A stretch of 64,000 nt of DNA from Sequoia sempervirens (GCA_007258455.2 VDFB02321312.1:1-64000), one strand, 5' to 3'; shown: positions 10,573-21,075, counted from the stretch's first letter. Notes: generated from the letters alone by a model not told the origin. Made by a program: numbers and translations.

Positions 10573-11838
10573 TTAACTTTTGTGATTCAATGGAGTAGAC
10601 TCATTGATACCCTTATCTTTTGATTGGTCCTTTTTCTCCACCCACTTTGGCAAGGAATTTAGTTGTCTTTCATTATTGGATGAACCAGGAGTTGTAGCTT
10701 CCCTGTTGTGTGGTACAAAAGTGTCTTGGGTTGTTCTGAGTGTGTTGCAATATTGGGGGTTGTTGGAATCATCGGCAATTGTGATATCTTGTCTGTTAAA
10801 AGGAAATTTCAAACACTGGTGATATGTTGATGGTACAACTTGCATCTCATGAATCCATGGACATCCCAAGGGTGTGTTGTATGTCAACTCTTTATCCAAC
10901 ACTTTGCAGACTATATCTTTGACAACTGGTCCTACTTGAATTTGTAAGAAAATCAATCCTTGGGAGGATCTCTCTTCATCATCGTATGCTTTTATTGTGA
11001 TTTTCCTTCTAGGATCAATAACATTTTCAGAATATCTTAGTGCATAGACAATTTTTAGAGTGTAGATATTTAATCCAACTCCTCCATCTATTAGAACACG
11101 TTTGACATGATGTTTATGGATTAAAACCTTAATGTGGAAGGAAACATTATGTGGATGGGTGATGGATACATCATCATGTTCGGAAAATGATAAGCGGTGA
11201 GGTCCGGTCAAGTGTCCCACCATAGTTTGAAATTGGCAAACTTCCAAGTTGTTTGGTACTGTGGTGGCCACTAGAGCTTGTTCTAAGATTTCTTTGTGTG
11301 GTGGTGAAATCTTGAGAAGCTCTAATATGGATATTTGAGTGGGTATCTTCTGCAACTGATCAACTATGTTATATTGAGTTACAGGTGTAACAGTTGTTTT
11401 GGATGTGGAAGGGGTAGCTCCTTTCAATGTTACCTTGTCTTGTCCTCTTGTGATTGCATTGATCGGTGAATTGTCTTGTTTTTCTTTGATTTTAATGACA
11501 TTAATTTGGTTGTCATTTGCAATGATGTTGGTGATCAAATTTATTGGCACAAGGTCATTGATTTGATGTGAGGTGGTGTTGATATCATGGTGATGATTTT
11601 CAATTGTATCAATGTTTCTTTGGCTCCTAATTTCAATGTCTTTGGTTTGATGTTCAACCACCTCAACACAATGAATGGTAGAATCATAAATATAGTTTAT
11701 GTTTTTTCCCTTGGTATTTGATGAAGAATATTCCCCTTTTTTGTAGTTTGGTAGAGGGTTCTTGAACATTCCATGATAATTATTTATTTGGGGTCCTTCT
11801 ACGAATATAGTCTTATTTTCAATCAAGTCTTGTATCAA
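10573..11838 (-). CDS. Gag C-terminus plus retroviral-type aspartic protease of element A
   Basis: Longest intact open stretch of the element, 421 codons. The N-terminal part (FVEGPQINNYHGMFKNPLPN) is the gag tail after the zinc knuckle. Then QLQKIPTQISILELLKISPP introduces the protease, with the active site region VLIDGGVGLNIYTLK (Asp-Gly-Gly rather than Asp-Ser/Thr-Gly, as often in Tat-like elements), the flap region, and CPWIHEMQVVPSTYHQCLKF near the end. The rest is a hydrophilic spacer leading to the G-patch. It is open only because no stop happens to fall in it; the neighbours on both sides are broken, so no functional polyprotein is expected. Confidence 0.85.
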   Translation of the reverse strand: MIQDLIENKTIFVEGPQINNYHGMFKNPLPNYKKGEYSSSNTKGKNINYIYDSTIHCVEVVEHQTKDIEIRSQRNIDTIENHHHDINTTSHQINDLVPINLITNIIANDNQINVIKIKEKQDNSPINAITRGQDKVTLKGATPSTSKTTVTPVTQYNIVDQLQKIPTQISILELLKISPPHKEILEQALVATTVPNNLEVCQFQTMVGHLTGPHRLSFSEHDDVSITHPHNVSFHIKVLIHKHHVKRVLIDGGVGLNIYTLKIVYALRYSENVIDPRRKITIKAYDDEERSSQGLIFLQIQVGPVVKDIVCKVLDKELTYNTPLGCPWIHEMQVVPSTYHQCLKFPFNRQDITIADDSNNPQYCNTLRTTQDTFVPHNREATTPGSSNNERQLNSLPKWVEKKDQSKDKGINESTPLNHKS

Positions 11839-11859
11839 GTGTTATAATTGCATGCAATC

Positions 11860-13191
11860 ATTGGTTTTATGTACTTTGTTTCAATGAAAGTCACAAAAAT
11901 GTGCATCATTCCACTATGGAGGCTTAACTTGTGGCTCCCAATTTCTTGCCTCTGGTAATGTTATGACTTTAGCTTCAAGAAGTTCCTTTAATGTTGATTC
12001 TAATGATTGTCCCAAAGGTGTGAACCTTCTTCTATTTGAGGATGTTCAATATGATGGTGTTCTAGATCCAACATTACCTTGATTGTTGTTTTGGTTGACA
12101 TTTTGATTGTTGTTTTGGTTGTTGGGTGGATTGTTGTTTTGATTAGTTTTAGTGGCAACTATTGTTAAGTTGAATATAGGTTTTGCATTTTGGTTTTCAA
12201 CTATGCCATCATTTTTATCCACATTCTTGTTTCGTTGCCAAAACTTTGGTTTGTCACCGATGTTGTAATTGTTGGGGGAATTTGATGAGTTGTTTTCATT
12301 GTAAATTTTGATGAATCCTCTCTTGACCAAAGCCTCCTCAATTTTTATTTCGTCTTCAATCAATTTTTCAAAGGTAGGTGGACATTCCAATTCCAATATG
12401 TAGCTCATCTCGTCATTTAGGTTATCAATAAATATTTTCATCTTTTATTTTTCAGGTATGGGACGAGAATACCTCGCAAATAACCTTCTCCATTTTTGTA
12501 GAAAAGTGAGGAATGATTCACCATTTTTTTGTTTCAAGTTGCAAAGGTCTTTCATTGTTATATCATGTTGGATGTTATAAGAATATTGGGTGATGAACTT
12601 GTTAACCAATTCTTCAAAGGTTCTAATTGGTGGTGCAAGTTTGGAAAACCATTCAAGGCATTGTCCACCTAGACTTCATGGGAAAAATCTCATAAAATAA
12701 GTTTCTTCATGAGAAAATTCAAGACTCATGGTTTTAAATTCCCTCACATGATCTATTGGATCGGTTTTACCATTGAATTTGTCATACTTTGGGAATTCAC
12801 AATGTTTGGGAAAAGGAATTATGTGGATATCTTGATCAAAATGATATGGACAAATGTCTTGGATCAAGTATCATTTTGAGGTTCCCCTTTGCATGTCAAG
12901 AATTTATTGTTGTAGGTTTTTCATTTAATGAGTTAGGGCAACCACTTGTTTTGTATCATTTTCAGGATTTTTGGGAGGTGCTTTCAATTGATTAACATCA
13001 AAATCATTAGGAAATTTGACACCTTGTTTAGCCAACATTAGGAGGTATTTTTCCCCATTCATTTTTAAAATCTTTTCTAAGCACTTGTGGAAATTCGGAT
13101 CTTGTTCAACATTTTGGATGTCTTCCTCGGTTATCTCTTCCCCTTCATTATTTTGGATTCCATGGAAAGGATTCTCTTTAGCTTCAGCCAT
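11860..13191 (-). pseudogene. Gag of element A
   Basis: Minus strand in one frame, interrupted by several stops. The start region (13191) reads MAEAKENPFHGIQNNEGEEI; then HIIPFPKHCEFPKYDKFNGK, DPIDHVREFKTMSLEF (12867-12676) and FIDNLNDEMSYILELECPP (12441-12046) match the Retrotrans_gag capsid region. It is followed by an Asn/Gln-rich part (12050-12200) and a zinc-knuckle-like FCDFH...VHKTNDC near 11850-11940. The frame is the same as the protease, so gag and protease were fused. The element C homologue is at 57807-56422. Confidence 0.88.
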
Positions 13192-13711
13192 GGTGTTTTG
13201 TGTTTCATTGTTTTAAGTTTTGATGTTTTGAGTTTCGATGTTTGGAGTCTCGACACATTGAGTTCCAATGTTTTGTGTTTCCAGATCTTTTTCCTTGATT
13301 TTATGCTTGTGTAATCTTGTTTGAATGGGAATACAAGTGTTATACTTTGACTAAACTTTGATCTTTGTTTGGAAGAGTGCCAAGGATTACAACTAAGTCA
13401 AATAGAATGAAAAATTCTATTGATGAGACTAAGTTTAATTTGATTATACAGCTTTGTTTAAATTGATGAAAGGATGATAAATCACGATGAAACTAGAGCA
13501 ACAATCAAAGATATGATAAGTTTATTGATGATTTAGGCACTTTGAGATGTTAGATCTTAGGTTTGTTGGAGAATTCCACTTAGGAGTCATTTTTAACAAG
13601 TTTAGACTCTCTTGTACTTGAGGAATGATTTTGGATTGAAAAATATTATGAATTTTGGTTCAAACTATGAAACAAGGGATAAATTCAACTCTCGGGTTTT
13701 GCATTTAATGG
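13192..13711. other. Leader next to gag start (A)
   Basis: Untranslated leader between the gag start and the first motif array. It contains repeated phrases like GTTTTGATGTTTTGAGTTTC (13210-13290), a local short degenerate tandem. Nothing else recognised. Confidence 0.4.
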
Positions 13712-14040
13712 ATGCACTAAAATAGAGCCCAGATGCGCTACAAGATTTGACAGACGCATTATAAGACTGACTGGATGTTCTATAACAAAGGATGGATGCG
13801 CTAGAAGACTGCTTAGATGCGTTAAAATAGTAAATGTATGCGCTAGAAGACTACATAGATGTGTTATAAGACTGAATAAATGCACTAAAGTAGTAAATGG
13901 ATGTGCTAAAAGACTAGACATATGCACTATAAAATTAACTAGATGTGGCTGTGAGATATAGTGTATGCACTATAACAACAGATGGATGTGCTAGAGAAGG
14001 GTGTAAATGCGCCAGAATAAGCAGTGGATGCGATGAATTG
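13712..14040 (-). repeat. 21-bp phased array of ATGCGCTA motifs, leader array 1 of A
   Basis: On the plus strand the core ATGCGCTAAAATAG (variants ATGCACTA, ATGTGCTA) begins at 13733, 13754, 13775, 13796, 13817, 13838, 13859, 13880, 13901, 13922, 13943, 13965, 13986, 14007 and 14028, i.e. almost exact 21-bp steps over 15 copies. About 14 bp of each unit is conserved and 7 bp is free. Because 21 is divisible by 3, one minus-strand frame reads as a heptapeptide repeat (13927-13685, SLLAH-like), which I treat as a by-product. Confidence 0.9.
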
Positions 14041-14964
14041 GGAAAATGTCACAGTTTCTTGCAAGTTTGTTTGATTTTTTTCTAATTTTCCAATTAAAGA
14101 ATTGGTTGTTTTCAAAGGATATTTTTTGAATCAAGGTTTTCACTTCTAGTGTGATGTTTTGTTTGATTTTTTTTTAAAAACACATTGGTAAAACACATTA
14201 AACATGTACAACTTAAGGCTATGTAGGACAATATTTACTGGATTCCCACTTGGATTTTACTCTAGTTGCACCTACTTTTAGTGGATGATTAGAAGCTTGA
14301 CCACACAAACTCCCCCTTACAGTGCACTTGCTTCTCAAGTCAACCAAGCTTCAGTACCCATGAATCTCCATGGCATACTTCTCATCTCTACTAAAAGCCG
14401 CAAAAATGTGGGACGACTTCAAAGGTTAGACCTTCTGCGCCAATAAATAGAATAAGGATTTTTTCTTGCTATAACAAAGGGTTCTAGTATAGGAATTTCA
14501 TTCATGGGGGATCATCCATTCAACAAGATACCATTGTTTCCCTTCTTGTTGGAACAATCCTCATGATACTTGAACTTTCCTCAAGTACCCACATTTATAT
14601 CCCAGTTGGAAGTCACTTGGCTTTAGCGTGTTACCGGTTGGGTCATTCCCTTGGGTGATTACTTTTTCCCATAAGGCAGGCCCTCTATGGATAAAACAAA
14701 ATTAAAATGAATGGGTATGGCTTTTTTGTCACCCAGTTAAGGGGAGAGCATATGCCTACCATTCATCAAGCACAAAAAACATGGTGTAACCTTTTAATTA
14801 AGCTAGATGCCTATCTTAATCAAAATAAAGCATTCAAATAACTACAACCTCTGCATAAATCATTATTAGTTGCATAAGTTTATCTTTGATCATCGTATCA
14901 CCCATCTGCAAGTAGAAAACAATAATTAGTTCTCGTGATTTTAAGATTTTGCAAATTTAAACAG
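14041..14964. other. Leader between the two arrays of A
   Basis: No supported ORF. It contains poly-T (14151-14178), a pyrimidine-rich portion, and a conserved block at 14730-14758 that is also in element C. The interval 14600-14770 as a whole is recognisably homologous to 59880-60030 in C. Confidence 0.5.
14730..14758 (-). promoter_or_regulatory. Highly conserved leader block (A copy)
   Basis: 29 bases identical to 59999-60027 of element C, containing AGTTAAGGGGAGAGCATATG on the plus strand, while the surrounding leader has diverged. The position in the transcribed leader suggests a packaging, dimerisation or splice signal, but this is inference. Confidence 0.5.
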
Positions 14965-15275
14965 ATGTGCTAAAATAGTCATCCAATGCACTAAAATATC
15001 ATTCCAATGTGCTAAAACAACTACTCTATGCACTAAAATAACTCATGTATGCACTAAAAGAACAAATGAATGCTCTAAAAGAACTAATGGATGCGCTAAA
15101 GTATTGACTGAAAGCACTGAAAGACTCCCTACATGCGCTAAAATAGTTGCTCAATGCGCCGAGAGAAATGTTATATGCATCATAATAGAAGTCGAATGCA
15201 CTAAAATAGTTGTCGAATGCATCGTAACAAAAATCAAATGTGTTGAAAGAACTCACAGTCATGCTAAAACGTCAT
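14965..15275 (-). repeat. 21-bp phased array of ATGCGCTA motifs, leader array 2 of A
   Basis: Cores start at 14965, 14986, 15007, 15028, 15049, 15070, 15091, 15112, 15133, 15154, 15175, 15196, 15217 and 15238, every step exactly 21 bp, with one more near 15261. The consensus is ATGCNCTAAAATAG with a free 7-bp remainder. Same orientation as array 1 of the leader and opposite to the array at 1229-1580. It ends about 50 bp before the PBS. Confidence 0.92.
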
Positions 15276-15327
15276 GTCCAACCTGTTGATAAGAAATTTT
15301 CTAGAAAATTGTTAAAAATGGGGTTGT

Positions 15328-15345
15328 GCCCCATGGTGGGCACCA
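15328..15345 (-). promoter_or_regulatory. Primer binding site of element A
   Basis: Minus strand reads TGGTGCCCACCATGGGGC starting five bases inside the LTR edge. The element C counterpart is TGGCGCCCACCATGGGGC, a PBS form typical of Tat-like elements; A has one change at position 4. The primer tRNA is not identified with certainty (an Arg tRNA is used by some relatives). Confidence 0.8.
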
Positions 15346-15350
15346 TTTTA

Positions 15351-16421
15351 TGTGTGTGTGAAATTGTGGGAATTAGTAAATTGATAGTAAAGCCACACAA
15401 ACATCAATGAGATGTATTATATTAAAGATTTGAATCAAAGAACTACTCTATTTGCAACAAACAAATATCTAAATTTTTTCCATTGTTCTTTATTCTCAAG
15501 GATTCATTAAATCATTTGGCTCTTAGATTTTGTATGTGCACTATGATTGTTAGAATGACAACTTGAGAAACAAGATGTTCAAAATGCAAGAAATCTAAGT
15601 TCCTACATGATAATGCTTGATGCAAATGATAATGGTGATATTTACAAATGGATAATGATGCTAGATTATGTGATACAAATGCTACATAAAAAGCTAAAAT
15701 GATTCTGCATATGTTCAAATATTAACCATTCATATGATAAACTAAAATGTAGTTACAAACTAAGACATGATTCTAAGTTAGAATGATAAAACAATGCAAC
15801 TTGCTAAATGCTAAATGATCAAATTCTAAATGCTCCAATGCTCCAAAGCTATTTCTGCATAATAAGTTTGCTAAAAGATGTGATTCTAAATGTTGTAGCA
15901 AAGGGTTGTATTTATAGTATTTTCAAAGCATCTTGTGATATGGCAGTGATCAACGGTCTAGATTTCAACATGAGGGATGAATGGTAGAGATGGAAGAATC
16001 AAGGAGGATGTTCCCTTGACCAAGGTCAACATGCCAAATGTATGAAGGAATAAAGTGTGTGAGAAATAAGCCATGTATTAAAATTTTGCTGAAGATAAAT
16101 GTAATTTAAATATTAGTCATATTTAATTACATGTGACATTTGATGACATGGCCAAAAGTGTTGTAGACATGTGACTAATTTTAAATTTGAAATTATTCAA
16201 ACTTAGTGAGAAGATATTTAATTAAATAAAAAAAAACTATAGACATTTGTTTATTTAATTAAATTTAGAAGAATGTGGTTTAGGATGAAGAATTTAGAAA
16301 AGTGTGAACTATATAAATAAATTGAGAATTTATTTATAAGTAGACAAAAATAAAAGAGTTTGTTAATTAAATAGCTAGTATTTAATTAATTAATTGTCTT
16401 GACTGATTTTAGGTGTATACA
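15351..16421 (-). repeat. 5' LTR of element A
   Basis: 1071 bp, starting TGTGTGTGTG and ending GTATACA on the plus strand, so TG...CA on either strand. The region 15777-16421 repeats 1-648. A TATA box candidate for the minus-strand transcript is at 15909-15917 (CTATAAATA on minus). The right flank is interior LTR sequence of element B. Confidence 0.95.
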
Positions 16422-16552
16422 AACATCATACACATCTTAATTTGAGTGAACCACATTGATTTTTCGTGAGTTTTATCTCTCTCCTTTTAGGTGAAACATC
16501 CTAAGAGTGCAAGAGTAGCCTATAAACCTCACGCAAAAAAATCTATGGTTCA
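16422..16552 (+). repeat. Remnant of the 5' LTR of element B
   Basis: Matches 29648-29778 nearly base for base and ends in GGTTCA followed by the PBS. Its left edge is the element A insertion point; the base run AACAT (16422-16426) is the likely right copy of A's target duplication (AATAT at the matching place in the other LTR). Confidence 0.9.
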
Positions 16553-16572
16553 TTTTGGTGAACCTACATATT
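16553..16572 (+). promoter_or_regulatory. Primer binding site region of element B
   Basis: TTTTGGTGAACCTACATATT directly after the LTR. Element D has TTTTGGTGAACCT at the same place, so the two share a primer type. The tRNA is not identified. Confidence 0.6.
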
Positions 16573-17049
16573 GAGCACTTTATCTTTATGATTTCAATTG
16601 CATTTTGCATCCTAGACTTCATTTGCATCAACATTCAATTAGGTTTTGTTTTGTTCTTGCATCCTAGGGATTCTTAAACTTGCATTAGTGAAAGTATCAT
16701 TTAGACTTCATTATTGCATCTTATTTCATTACTTCATTTCAAAATTTTGCATTCTCAATCTCTATCTACATTATACAGACCTGAAAACATTCAAATTTTT
16801 TTTTAAAAAGTAAGAAAAAACCTAAAAATACCTCCCCTGAAACTCATTCGCCACCTTGGGTGAATCAGTCCCACTATAATTTTTGAATCAGATTTTCCAA
16901 AATTCAGTTTATTGCTTTGCACATTTCAATTTCCTACAGTTCCTTTTATGTCATAGTTCAGTTATCTTTTGTTCCATTAGCATAAGCATCATTTTCTTTC
17001 ATGGCATTTATGGATAGTCTTAGATTTTTGCAACTTTCATTTTCAGTAT
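16573..17049 (+). other. Leader of element B
   Basis: Untranslated. Phrase by phrase homologous to the element D leader (31081-31508), including TTGCATCAACATT, a poly-purine stretch near 16795-16830 and the hairpin at 16838-16872. No gag-like sequence is present between the PBS and the first ORF. Confidence 0.65.
16838..16872. repeat. Leader hairpin, ATTCGCCA family (B)
   Basis: ACTCATTCGCCA, a short loop, then GGGTGAATCAGTCCC. Imperfect inverted repeat of the family found throughout the B and D LTRs and at the equivalent leader site in D (31352-31384). Confidence 0.65.
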
Positions 17050-17667
17050 TTGTTCCTAGTTCTTTTAGATCAAATTCAACGATACATAAAAAACACAAAA
17101 ACAAAAAAATCCAACCAACCTTTCAAACAAATGATTCAATTTAGAAACAACATCTCATCCAAGCCTCTTTGTAGTGATGATGTAGACAAGTTAGATGAAT
17201 TTCTTCAGGATTTTCTCTCACTCACTTCATCCTCTAACACTTGCAATGAGACACCTAAACCACTTAATGATAATGTATCCCTCAAACCTTTTGGTTGTGA
17301 TGACTTTTACTTGTTAGATGAAGCCCTTCAGGACTTCATATCGTATAAGTCATCCATTAAGGTTTGTTGTGACAAACCCAAAATAACAAACATTAACACC
17401 TCTAATGCTTATCCTTAATAGCTTAAACCAATTAATGATAACTTACCCCTCAAACCTTTTAGTCATGATGATTTGGACTTGTTAGATGAACCCCTTCAGG
17501 ACTTCATCTCACCCAAATCCTCCACTAAGGTTTGTTGTGAGAAATCTAAAACTAAGGATGTTAATGTGATTCAACCTCAACTCATTCTTTACCCACCCTC
17601 GCATAAACTTCACCCTTCCAATAAACCTAAGTACACTCTTTACCCACCTAAAACCAATGTGTTGTAG
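17050..17667 (+). pseudogene. Repeat-bearing N-terminal region of element B polyprotein (replaces gag)
   Basis: Two open pieces (17050-17418 and 17473-17667) encode three copies of an acidic repeat: KPLCSDDVDKLDEFLQDFLS, KPFGCDDFYLLDEALQDFIS and KPFSHDDLDLLDEPLQDFIS, each followed by a Ser-rich stretch, with VCCDKPK or VCCEKSK after the second and third. A Pro/Tyr-rich part (LYPPSHKLHPS) follows. I do not recognise a family. There is no capsid-type Retrotrans_gag motif and no zinc knuckle before protease, which is unusual for an LTR element with complete pol. It could be a remodelled gag or an unrelated adaptor. Confidence 0.55.
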
Positions 17668-17796
17668 CAATCAAGTAATGTTACAGTTGCTCATACATAT
17701 AATACCCAAAACAATCTGCAACAGCCACAACCAACCCCTCCCTCTTTACCTTTACCCAATCTGCCTAGTGCTCCTCATTTCCTCCCACACACAAAG

Positions 17797-18470
17797 GAGT
17801 ATGATCTTGTTAAACAATTAAAGAATACTCCTACCAAGATTTCCCTTTGGGATCTACTTTAGAACTCATCAAATTACCACACTATTCTTCAAACATCCTT
17901 AAAAAAAATGTAGTTCCTCCTGGTACAGCTCTGAATGATGTGGCAACTTTAATCCATAACACAAATCTAGACATTACTTTACATCAACATGAGCTCGCTC
18001 CTTTAGATTTGTGAAAACGAAATGAAGCCTTTATGATAATTGCTCAATTCAATCGCATAGGTATCAAAAGAACCCTTATATATCGATAATGGTTCTACCC
18101 TTAATGTGTGTAGTGTGAATCTCCTTGATAGATTGTGCATTGATAAGTCACAAATAATACCTGATTTTGTATCCATTCAAGGATTTGACAATACAACAAA
18201 GCAACTGCTCGGTATAATCACTTTACCTATTATGGTTGGGGTAGCTACTTTGCAAACTCCTATTCATATAATGCGTTATGATCTTTCATATAATCTTCTT
18301 TTAAGTAGACCATAGATTCATGAGATGAATGCAGTGCCTTCAACCCTTCATTGTGTCATGAAATATATCTATAACAACACATTTATCAAGTTGAAATTGA
18401 CCCCAAGCCTGAAAGTTGCTTACACCTTGAAAAAGGAGCTACAAGTCCTCTAAAAACATTAATTCCAACA
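17797..18470 (+). pseudogene. Aspartic protease region of element B
   Basis: Begins with EYDLVKQLKNTPTKISLWDL, the same introduction as in A and C. The active site at 18082-18100 reads IDNGSTLNVCS (Asp-Asn-Gly-Ser). Then come DNTTKQLLGIITLPIMVGVA, YDLSYNLLLSRP and the IHEMNAVPSTLHCVMKY motif that closes the domain. Interrupted by stops near 17863, 18014 and 18313 and by at least one frameshift just before the active site. This would cleave the polyprotein in an intact copy. Confidence 0.8.
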
Positions 18471-18569
18471 TCCAATATAGACCCTTTTGAAATTAAACAC
18501 AACGATGAGGAACCAACATCTAAATTATTCGGTGATGATTGGGGATCCTTAGAATTTACACCTTCATTT

Positions 18570-19058
18570 ATGGGCGAATACATAATTAAACAAAAGAAAG
18601 ATGAGAAACAAGAACAACCAACCATCATGTCCACTCAAAATTCTGTACAATCTTCTCAAACATCTATCTCCTCTACTTTGGAAGAAAATGCAACATACAC
18701 AACAAATTTTGATGAGATAGATTATCAATCCCCACCTAATCCGAAAGAAATGGAAAGATTTTATGGAAAAGGCTATGAACTTGTGAAACAATTAGGATAT
18801 ATTGGAAAAGGGTGTGGAAAACATGAACAAGGTATTTGTGTTCCTATCAAACCTAATACGCAAGAGACAAAAACTGGATTAGGCTATTCTTTTTCTAAGA
18901 TGACAAAAGCTACTCAACGACCATCTTTGAATGTCAACACCATTACATATCAACCAAAACATAAACTCACCATCAAAAATCCTGAATTGCTTGATGAGAA
19001 ATCACCACAATCATGGCAGTATGTTGATAGTGATGAAACTTTGAAACAAATGTTATGA
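18570..19058 (+). pseudogene. G-patch domain of element B
   Basis: 162 codons. The N-terminal half is polar (Gln/Ser/Thr), and the G-patch reads GYELVKQLGYIGKGCGKHEQ then GICVPIKPNTQETKTGLGYS. Followed by a spacer and DEKSPQSWQYVDSDETLKQM. Position between protease and RT is the same as in A and C. It stops at 19056 in a place homologous to continuing sequence in relatives, so the break is probably decay. Confidence 0.8.
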
Positions 19059-19088
19059 GTTTATGCTAACACATCCTCTACTACTACC

Positions 19089-20070
19089 ATGAAACGAGTT
19101 ATGATCGTTACCAAGAAAAATGATAGTGATATCATTAAAGAACCCCATGAATCTGAAGTTCTTAAATATAATGTACTCCCTTTAGGAGATACAATTGATG
19201 TGTCAATGGACATTGATGATAAAGAAAAAGTTATTAAGATTGGGAAGTGCCTTGACGATAAAGAACAAGAAGACACTACAACTTTATTTCATGATTTTCA
19301 TAATATTTTTCCTTGGAAATATTTTGATATGCCAGGAATTGACCCGAAAATTGTGACACACAACATCGGTCTTGCTAAAAATTCTAAACCCGTTCGTCAA
19401 AAGATAAGAAAAATACACCCTAACATAGCCTTGCATGTTAAAGCAAAGCTTGAAAAACTCCTTGATGTAGGCTTCATTCGACCTATTGATTATTCTCCTC
19501 GGATCTTAAACATTGTCTCAATTGTTAAACCCGATAATCGTATAAGGATATGTACATATTTTTGTGACTTGAATAAAGCTTCTTTAAAAGATGACTTTAT
19601 GCTTCCTAATATTAACATGACCGTGGATTAAACTGCTGGACATGCTTTGTTGTCATTCATGGCTGAATTTTCTGGTTATAATCAAATTCTTATTAATCCT
19701 CAAGATCAATACAAAATCGCCTTTACAACTATTTGAGGAACATTTTTTTGGGTTGTGATGCCCTTCAGTTTAAAGAACGTTAGCGCAACTTATCAACGAG
19801 CAATGAAATTGATCTTTCATGATTACGTCCACAAAATTTTGAAAGATTATGTTGATGACATCCTTGCTAAATCCTTAACAAGACAAGAGAATGTAAATAT
19901 TCATTGAAAAATCTTCGAACGAATACGTAAATATAATATGCGATTATATTCCAAAAAAGTGTCTTTGGTGTAGATAGTGATAAAATTTTGGGGTTTTCAT
20001 ATATCACAAAGGCATTGAGGTGGACACAAATAAAATTGATGCAATTATTAACATGCCACCTCCTAGGAAC
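19089..20070 (+). pseudogene. Reverse transcriptase domain of element B, YVDD intact
   Basis: The first segment (19089-19631) has HNIFPWKYFDMPGIDPKIVT, KLLDVGFIRPIDYSPRILNI and RICTYFCDLNKASLKDDFML. After stops come MAEFSGYNQILINPQDQ, VMPFSLKNVSATYQRAM, and at 19848-19859 the catalytic YVDD followed by ILAKS. Further stops and a shift disrupt the thumb region (19900-20070). Of the three gypsy RTs here, this is the only one with an unmodified catalytic box. Confidence 0.92.
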
Positions 20071-20079
20071 ATTTCTCAA

Positions 20080-20640
20080 TTGTGAATGTTACAAGGCCAA
20101 ATTCAAGCTATCTGTCATTTTGTTGCATCTTTAGCCAATTGCACATTACCTTTCATGCTTCTTAAAAGGGGTGTATCTTTTGATTGGGATGAGGATTGTA
20201 AGCATGCTTTTGAGAGTTTAAAGGAATACCTGGAAACTCCACCTATTTTACAACCTGACGTGCCAAACAAACCGTTTATCTTGTACATTTCCGCATCAAC
20301 CCATGCTCTTGCAACATTATAGGCTCAACAAGACAAACATGGAAAAGAATATCATATTTATTACATCAGTTGAACCTTAATTGATTTTGAAACTCGATAC
20401 TCACCAATTGAAAAACAATGCTTAGATCTTGTATTCGCTACTAGTAAATTGCGACATTACTTACTAAATGTTGAAATACAAGTCATAACAAAATTTGATC
20501 CCCTTAAACATCTTTTCAACAAAACAGACCTTTTTGGACACTTAGCTAAGTGGGTGGTGTTGTTAACTGAGATTGACCTTAAGTTTTTTTCACAAAAAGA
20601 AATCAAAGGACAAGCCTTAACCGATCACTTAGTTGATGCT
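20080..20640 (+). pseudogene. First RNase H domain of element B
   Basis: Connection region FDWDEDCKHAFESLKEYLET and LETPPILQPDVPNKPFILYI, then ASTHALATL, stop, and LRHYLLNVEIQVITKFDPLK (from 20449), FNKTDLFGHLAKWVVLLTEI. Standard gypsy order after RT. Stops at about 20323 and 20371. Confidence 0.85.
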
Positions 20641-20649
20641 CCTTCTCCT

Positions 20650-21075
20650 CTCGCTTTACTTAATCATGACTCCTTTCTTGATGATAATGTCTTGACCATT
20701 GATATTCAAACATGGGAATTATATTTCAACAGATCTAAGTGTAGAACAAGTTTCGATGCTAGAGTGGTATTAATTATTTCCGTTGGACAACCTCTTCCCT
20801 TGTCCTATCGATTAAATTTCTAATGCACAAATAACACAGCTGAGTATGAGGCATTAATCGTGGGTTTCTGAGTTGCTTTAACAATGGATGCTAAACATAT
20901 CAAGATCTTTGGTGATTCACAATTAGTTATCAAAAAAATAAATGGTACATATCAAACTAAACATGATAAGTTATCAAAATACAAGGATCTTACAATGAAA
21001 CTATTAGAGAAGTTTGAATCATTCACCATTGATAACATCCCATAAAAAGACAATAGACATGCAAACGCAATGGCA
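20650..21075 (+). pseudogene. Second RNase H domain of element B
   Basis: Motifs WELYFNRSKCRTSFDARVVL (first Asp replaced by Asn in YFNRS), CTNNTAEYEALIVGF (Glu present), IFGDSQLVIKKINGTYQTK (Asp present) and DNRHANAMATVVS (last acidic residue changed within the DNRHANA stretch). Two stops interrupt it (about 20821 and 20871). Confirms a Tat-type dual RNase H layout. Confidence 0.82.

Larger units (their letters stand above)
1..16421 (-). mobile_element. Element A: Tat-like Ty3/gypsy LTR retrotransposon, left end cut by window
   Basis: The element is bounded by a partial LTR at 1-648 and a matching full LTR at 15351-16421. The PBS lies beside the right LTR and the PPT beside the left one, so the element reads right to left. 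Minus-strand order is leader, gag, protease, G-patch, acidic linker, RT, RNase H, a second RNase H and integrase, followed by a 5.7 kb tail that holds an antisense plus-strand gene. The second RNase H and the lack of a chromodomain are hallmarks of the plant Tat lineage. The right flank (from 16422) is the interior of another LTR (element B), so A is a nested insertion. The pol frames change twice and there are many stops, so the copy is dead. Confidence 0.93.

Noticed and set aside
13712..15275. Regular short repeats that could suggest a CRISPR array
   Set aside because: Repeats are degenerate, the free part is only 7 bp, there are no cas genes, and the context is a plant retrotransposon leader.
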